Assembly (NCBI GenBank): GCA_036346255.1
Contig: CM070638.1
Location: 38,812,394 to 38,876,393, forward strand
Origin: Ampelocalamus luodianensis
Taxonomy: Eukaryota > Streptophyta > Magnoliopsida > Poales > Poaceae
DNA length: 64,000 nt
Direction of reading: 5' to 3'
The notes below the pieces were generated by a model, which searched no databases, had not been told where the DNA came from, and saw nothing but the letters and a program-made list of their open reading frames with translations. The position numbers and the translations under genes were made by a program. Shown piece by piece: positions 59,132 through 64,000 of the stretch (the stretch's first letter is position 1; each line of letters begins with the position of its first letter).

Positions 59132-61299
59132 TTTATTTGTTGTGTATGACTCATATATAACAAGATAAAAGGAAAGAGATATGTCTAGAAAGCGGGAGTG
59201 CGGCGTACGCTTTCCGGACACAGTCCTACAGGGAGAGATATAGTTGTGTGTGGTTACAAAATATTGTGGACTTAGGGTGCGGAGGGCGAACCCCCCCTTC
59301 CCCGTTACGGACTACGAGTCCAAGTTGAACATGTAATCGGGGTATAAATATATAGCGACAACCTCTTGTAACCCTAATAGTAAAAAAGATAAAAAAAAAA
59401 AACTCCCCATACAAATGGAGTCGCTGCGATTCAACTTCTGAGGATGTAGGTTTTGCCAAACCTCGTAAATAAATTCCTATACATCTTGTATGTTTGCTAT
59501 GATTGTTCTCTCAAGCAAAAGGCCGTGGCCGGTTCCAACACTAGTAGAGTAATTATATGAGATCATAGGTTCATAGAGATTCAGAGAACAACGGTAAAGA
59601 ACAAGAATGATCAGTAGTGCATAGTACTCGTTGTCCAAGCTCATTCAAAGGAACTGCATGTGCATATGTACGTATGTATGCATGAAGTGACAAGTGCACT
59701 TGTTTTTTTTAGAAAACGTGTACCCTTAGTATGCTAGCGGTCTTACTTGTAAAGCTGCTAACGATAAGATAATCATGAAAATTTGTAAAGTGTATTGATT
59801 ATGATGAAGATAAGAGAACTTCTGAAAATATTTACATATTGCTAGGGAACATTGTTGTGGGTGGAGTCAGTGGAGTCACATGATGATATGGCAAAGTTGG
59901 GTCATCTTAGTGTTCGTGGTATGACGGAATTGCATAAGAGAAACTTATTGGCGGGAATTAAAAGTTTGCCATATCATCATGCTAGTTTCTTCTGAGTTTT
60001 GTTCTGAATCAGACAAAGAATTTGAAGAGATGGCGAATATTCTATATGCTAGTGCAATTGGCTGTTTAATATATGTTATGATTTGTACAAGGTCTGATTT
60101 GGCGTATGCTGTTAGTCAAGTTAGCAAGTTTATGGCAAAATTAGGAAAGCGGCACTAGGAGGCAGTCAAGTGGATATTTAGGTACTTGAGAGGTACAACA
60201 AATTATGGTATTATTTTTGACGGACAACAAGGTAATCATTTGATTGTTGGATATGTGGATTTAGACTATACTGGTGATTTGGATAATAGAAGGTCTACTA
60301 CAAGGTATGCTTTTACTCTAGGTGAAGGACCTATATGTTAGAAGTCTTTAATTCAATTTATTATTGTATTATTTACAACTGAGGCAGAGTACATGGTTAT
60401 GGCTAAAGCTGCAAAGGAAACGTTATGGCTTGCAGAATTAGTGAATGAACTAGGTGTTGAGCATGATGGATTTCAAGTGCATTGTGATAGTTAGAGTGTA
60501 ATTTATTTGCCAAGAATCAAATGTGTCATGCCGAGATGAAGCACATTCATGCAAGTTATCATAGGATCATGGAGTTGATTAACTCTAGGAAGATTGATTT
60601 GATGCAAGTGCAGACCGATGATAATGTTGTGGATATGTTGACCAAGTCCGCCACCGCCATCAAGTTTGAGAATTGTCTCGATTTGTTGGGAGTCACAAGT
60701 TGCTGAGCATGGAGGTAACCCCCAACCCACGGATGTGCAAGGAGTGTCAAAGTGTTCTCTTGTTTTTCTTCAAGGTGGTGTATTCGCTAAGGTGCAGATT
60801 TTTTGTATATTACTCATATATAACAAGGTGAAAGGAAGAGGCTGTGTCCGGAAAGTGAGAGTGCAACGTACGCTTTCCGCACACAACCCTAGGGGGAGAC
60901 GCAATTATGTGGGGTTACGAAATATTACGGGGTGGGGGTGCGGCGAAGCCCCCCGCGGTACGGACTACGAGTCCAAGTCAAACATGTAATCAAGGTATAA
61001 ATATATAGCGCCGACCTCTTGTAACCCTAATCGTAAGAAAAGAAATAAACTCATTATACAGACAGAACCGCCGCGATTGTACTATTTGTTCTCTCGCGCA
61101 AAGAGTTATCGCCGGTTCTAACCCTTATAGAGTACTTATTTGAGATCATAGGTTCATATTGATTCACAGAACAATAGTAAGGAACAAGAACGATCAGTAG
61201 TACATAGTACTCATTCTTCAAGCTCATTTAAAGGAACTACGTGTGCATACCCACGTATGTATGCATGAAGTGACAAGTCACTTGTTTTTGTAGAAAACA
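59132..61299 (+). mobile_element. Deleted Ty1/copia element between long direct repeats
   Basis: Direct repeats at about 59132-59719 and 60799-61299 share CTCATATATAACAAG, GTACGCTTTCCG, ACTACGAGTCCAAGT, a TATA box GGTATAAATATATAGCG, CTCTTGTAACCCTAAT, and a tail with GATCATAGGTTCAT, CATAGTACTC and AAAGGAACT. They look like LTRs of 500-590 bp around a pol relic. No primer site follows the left repeat, so the alternative is a tandem duplication that includes flanking DNA. The repeats have many differences, so the element is old. Confidence 0.6.
59840..60706 (+). pseudogene. Copia pol relic with a large internal deletion
   Basis: It begins with the pre-integrase zinc region (AKLGHLSVRGMTELHKRNLL at about 59895-59950), then jumps directly near 59995 to the end of reverse transcriptase and RNase H: EEMANILYASAIGCLIYVMI, TRSDLAYAVSQVSKFMAKLG, FRYLRGTTNYGIIFD, GDLDNRRSTTRYAFTLG, FTTEAEYMVMAKAAKETLWL, and finally LMQVQTDDNVVDMLTKSATA. 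Nearly all of integrase and most of RT is missing. Further TAG stops (60157, 60340, 60495) and a frameshift near 60510 confirm decay. Confidence 0.8.
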
Positions 61300-61437
61300 C
61301 CCTTGAATATGTGTACTTGCCAAATAGCCCTTTAACCAATGGATTGAGCCCAATGTGCTGGACCTCGGCCCCCGTGCATGGGAGAAGAGTACTAGAAAAA
61401 CCACATCACACATGGCAAGCCAATGCACACATTGTGT

Positions 61438-61551
61438 GTGAGAGAGAGAGGCGTTGAATTGCATTTAAAAGAAGATGTTGCAAGTAGATAGATAAGAGAG
61501 AGAGGGAGGGAGTATAGATAAGAGAGAGAGGGAGGGAGGGAGGGGGGGGGG
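61438..61551 (+). repeat. GA/GGGA simple repeat with a G run
   Basis: GAGAGAGAG tracts, two copies of an ATAGATAAGAGAGAGAGGGA-type unit (61488 and 61514), then a run of G before TGTAAG. Length is uncertain in any assembly. Confidence 0.85.
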
Positions 61552-61729
61552 GGTGTAAGAACTAAGAAGAGGTTACCATGAGTGAGTGTAGTGTAAGTTT
61601 GCAAGCACTTGTCTACTGTGCTGGCATAGCTATCAGCCTAAAAAATTAAAGGACCCATGCTGTAAAACAGTACGTCATACAGAAAAGTCCATATTTATCA
61701 AGCTGGACGTGTGTCAGCGGCAGATGAAA

Positions 61730-61811
61730 ACCTGCACATTGAAATTTGAAGAATACGGCAACAAGAACCAACCTGCACATTGAAATTTGAAGAACACGGC
61801 AACAAGAACCG
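61730..61811 (+). repeat. 41-bp tandem duplication
   Basis: Two copies of a unit starting ACCTGCACATTGAAATTTGA at 61730 and 61771, differing at two positions. Confidence 0.9.
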
Positions 61812-62825
61812 ATGGGAATTAATTCCTAATCTACTGACAATGTTCTAAGAGCAACACAAAATACTTGCACAAAGCATTTTACAGTGAGTTGAAATGATCA
61901 CACATAGAAATTCCCGTAGTTTGGTGTCACACGTTCTGCAAGGTTTGGTCTTATCGTCACTGACCAAGCACATGCATGGTGGTGAACTGGTGGTGAACAA
62001 GAGAATCTGAACATTGCATCATCAACTCCAGTGCGATGTGAATTTGCAAAAACAAATGGCACCAAAACCTAGCTCCCAACTTCCAGACAAAGCTAGCTAG
62101 CTGCCTACAACATTCTATCACACAACCCCTACAAAAAAAGATTTCTGAATTGCAGCAAGAGTTAACGAGGCACTGACCACGCATGGATGGATATGCATGC
62201 AAAGGCAACAAACAAAGCTCTCCCCTCTCGCCACAGCAGTACTGAGCAAAGAAAGCACTGAGCCAATCTGGAAGTTTCAGAATGGAAAACAAAGCGGAGG
62301 GTTGAAAGGAGCCCCGGCCGTGTTATCAAATCTGCAGCACGTTTGCGTGATCGCAGGATATCATGCATGGTACGACCCTATACATCACGGCAGGCAGCCA
62401 GCAGCAGCGTGGTGTCATTTCTCTGCGCCTCACTGCTCAGTTGAGTGCACGTGAAGTACTATGGTGAAGTACTACATTTTTTCAAGAAAAAAAAATCATG
62501 AATGGATAAAACAGAGCTCTTGGTATGAAGCTAGTTACTGCTGCTGCTGACTACCGAGAGGCAGTGAGACGAGTGACATAAGAGGCCGTAGTACTGTAGT
62601 GGCCTAGGAAATTAGGGAGGCAAAGCTCACCCTTCTGGCAGTGGCATGGCAGCTTCTTGCTTTTGAGCCCCCTTTTCACTTTTTTCACTGCAACAGTAGC
62701 ACGTTTGGGCTTATCATGCAGTGCTATAGTGGCATGCACGATGCATTGCACACAGGACGTTGCTCTTTGCTTATGCCTAAGTTCTGATGAGCAGGCATGT
62801 CATTGTAGCAGTAGCCATTATGATA
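61812..62825. other. Intergenic; no gene supported
   Basis: Frames up to about 110 codons occur but show no domain, no conserved motif and no sensible composition. Nothing else was seen. Confidence 0.45.
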
Positions 62826-63076
62826 CTCCCTCCATTTGTGTTTAGTTGTCTGTTTTGACCGCTTTATTTGTTCACAAATATTTATCACTTCATATTTTTT
62901 ATGCAAACTTTCTCATTTTACCCTATTGAAATATCTTACCTCCCCTCTGCTATGATGGGCCATGGTCTATTTGATTTGTTATCAAGGCCAATTTGGTCAT
63001 ATTCAATAAAAATATAGTATTTGTCTTGTTAATTGTGCCAAGGTCAAAAGTGACAACTAAACGCTAACACAGAAAG
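62826..63076. mobile_element. Stowaway-type MITE (TA target site)
   Basis: The left end CTCCCTCCATTTGTGTTTAG and the reverse complement of the right end (CTTTCTGTGTTAGCGTTTAG, continuing TTGTC in both) form terminal inverted repeats. The element is flanked by TA on both sides (62824-62825, 63077-63078). CTCCCTCC is the classic Stowaway start. 251 bp, AT-rich, non-coding. Confidence 0.8.
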
Positions 63077-63401
63077 TAATTGGTAATGAGGTTGATAAAA
63101 AATGAGGTGAGCATTTCTTTTTCTTGACCACATCAGTTGATTGGCCATCTCAGGAGGAAAAAAATGCAAGGTAAACAGAGGCTGGTTGTTGCCTTGTTCC
63201 CATCTCCCTGGCTGGTTCTACTTCTAGGACATAAACCTATGGTTTCCCTGTCAGAAGACAGGACAAGGCTTGAGAACACATGAGAGATAAATTTTTAAAA
63301 ATAATCACGGACAAAACCCCCTTGTTTGATGCTCTGATGATACACGCCTAGTTGAGTTGACCCTAGGTTAGGAGAGGACTTGAAGGACACAATAAGCTCC
63401 T

Positions 63402-63475
63402 CCTATCCTTGTGTGCAAGTGCTCATACACGCATGCAAGCAGCATGCATGTGAGCTCTGCCACAGCAAGGATAGG
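63402..63475. other. 74-nt near-perfect hairpin, possible small-RNA precursor
   Basis: The left arm CCTATCCTTG (63402-63411) pairs with CAAGGATAGG (63466-63475). TGTG pairs with CACA, with a bulged base between. GCTCA pairs with TGAGC, and GCATGC with GCATGC around the loop AAGCA (63437-63441). Size and shape fit a plant miRNA-type precursor. I do not recognise a known miRNA in either arm. Confidence 0.5.
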
Positions 63476-63689
63476 GGCAATTGGCAAGGAAGAAAACCAT
63501 AGGCCAGCCATACAGGAAAGGTCATTTGCCTTTTCCTTGAGGAATGGATGCACAGGAGGGGGAGCATGCAGTTACTCCTGATGTCAACCAGCCAAGCAAC
63601 CTTGGAGCTGTAGACACAAGGAAAACAAATAAATCACAAGTGAACAACAAAACTAGAAGGCAAGTAGGATGAGAACACTATTCTTTTTT

Positions 63690-64000
63690 TTAATAATGAT
63701 TTAGAACAAGCAAAAAATCTCAAACTTATTCTATGTCTTTGAACAATTATCAAGTTTAAAGATTAATTTCTATAAGAGCGAGATTTCTTGTTTTGCTAAT
63801 GCCAAAGAAGTTGAATCGCAATATACTCATTTATTTGGTTGTAAAGTGGGCGCCCTTCCTTTCACGTACTTAGATATTCCAATTCATTTAAGGAAATTAA
63901 GGAATTATGATTGGAAAGGGGTTGAGGATAGAGTTGAAAAGAAACTTAGCAGTTAGAAAGGAAACAAATTGTCTATTCGTGGACAATTAGTACTCATTAA
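63690..64000 (+). pseudogene. LINE (non-LTR) reverse transcriptase fragment, runs off the window
   Basis: The frame NNDLEQAKNLKLILCL (from about 63690) shifts to FEQLSSLKINFYKSEISCF, then THLFGCKVGALPFTYLDIPI, KLRNYDWKGVEDRVEKKLSS, a TAG stop at 63955 in place of the usual Trp, and KGNKLSIRGQLVLI at the edge. This order (GLKINFxKSE, GxLPFxYLGIPI, WKxxExRxEKKLSxWKG) is the C-terminal RT region of plant L1-type LINEs. One frameshift and one stop show decay. Confidence 0.8.

Noticed and set aside
63460..63485. CAGCAAGGAT resembling the start of miR169
   Set aside because: The match ends after the first ten bases or so and lacks the central ATGACTTGCC part.

Overview
This window is plant nuclear DNA from a grass, most likely rice or a close relative. 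The evidence is dense nested LTR retrotransposons, several MITE families, a Mutator-like element carrying a plant mobile domain (PMD) gene, and one GC-rich grass-style gene for a zinc-finger homeodomain (ZF-HD) transcription factor. Only one gene appears intact: the ZF-HD gene at 53572-54639 (+). Almost everything else is transposable-element DNA, mostly decayed.

Layout. (1) 1-34990 is a nested stack of retrotransposons. The host is element D, a Tat-type gypsy element on +. Its pol relic is at 23304-26150, a decayed antisense accessory gene lies at about 26990-29400, and a probable 3' LTR lies at about 34473-34990. D is interrupted by element B (5924-23303, left end outside the window) and by E, a 4.7-kb LTR-like block in inverse orientation (29509-34174). 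B is a long-LTR gypsy-type element with no recognisable coding capacity. Within B sit a Sirevirus-like element A (1-5923, in B's 5' LTR) and element C (11134-20205, in B's interior, with a perfect GAACT target duplication). C belongs to the same family as B. (2) 34990-42800 holds no recognisable gene: a GC-rich block, a long foldback, a CACTA end, a small MITE and short tandem duplications. (3) 42804-51436 is a Mutator-like element. Its left-pointing cargo is a broken MULE transposase, a broken PMD gene and a broken GRF-zinc-finger-like gene; it also contains two minisatellites. (4) 51440-56230 is the ZF-HD gene with its upstream control region, a probable 5'-UTR intron and its 3' flank. (5) 56230-64000 holds a hAT-type MITE with a near-perfect 8-bp target duplication, a deleted copia element between long direct repeats, a Stowaway MITE, a miRNA-precursor-like hairpin, and a LINE reverse-transcriptase fragment at the right edge.

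How it works together. The ZF-HD protein is the only clear host function. The nesting gives an order of events: D is oldest, then B into D, then A and C into B. The structure least explained by ordinary annotation lies in the LTRs of A, B and C: serial short hairpins whose stems are kept by paired changes between copies, placed downstream of an LTR promoter and, in B and C, inside what looks like an LTR intron. The MULE is the other notable system, because it couples a transposase with a PMD gene and a zinc-finger gene and carries a shared exon-intron module in three copies. All positions were read by eye. No alignment or database search was run.
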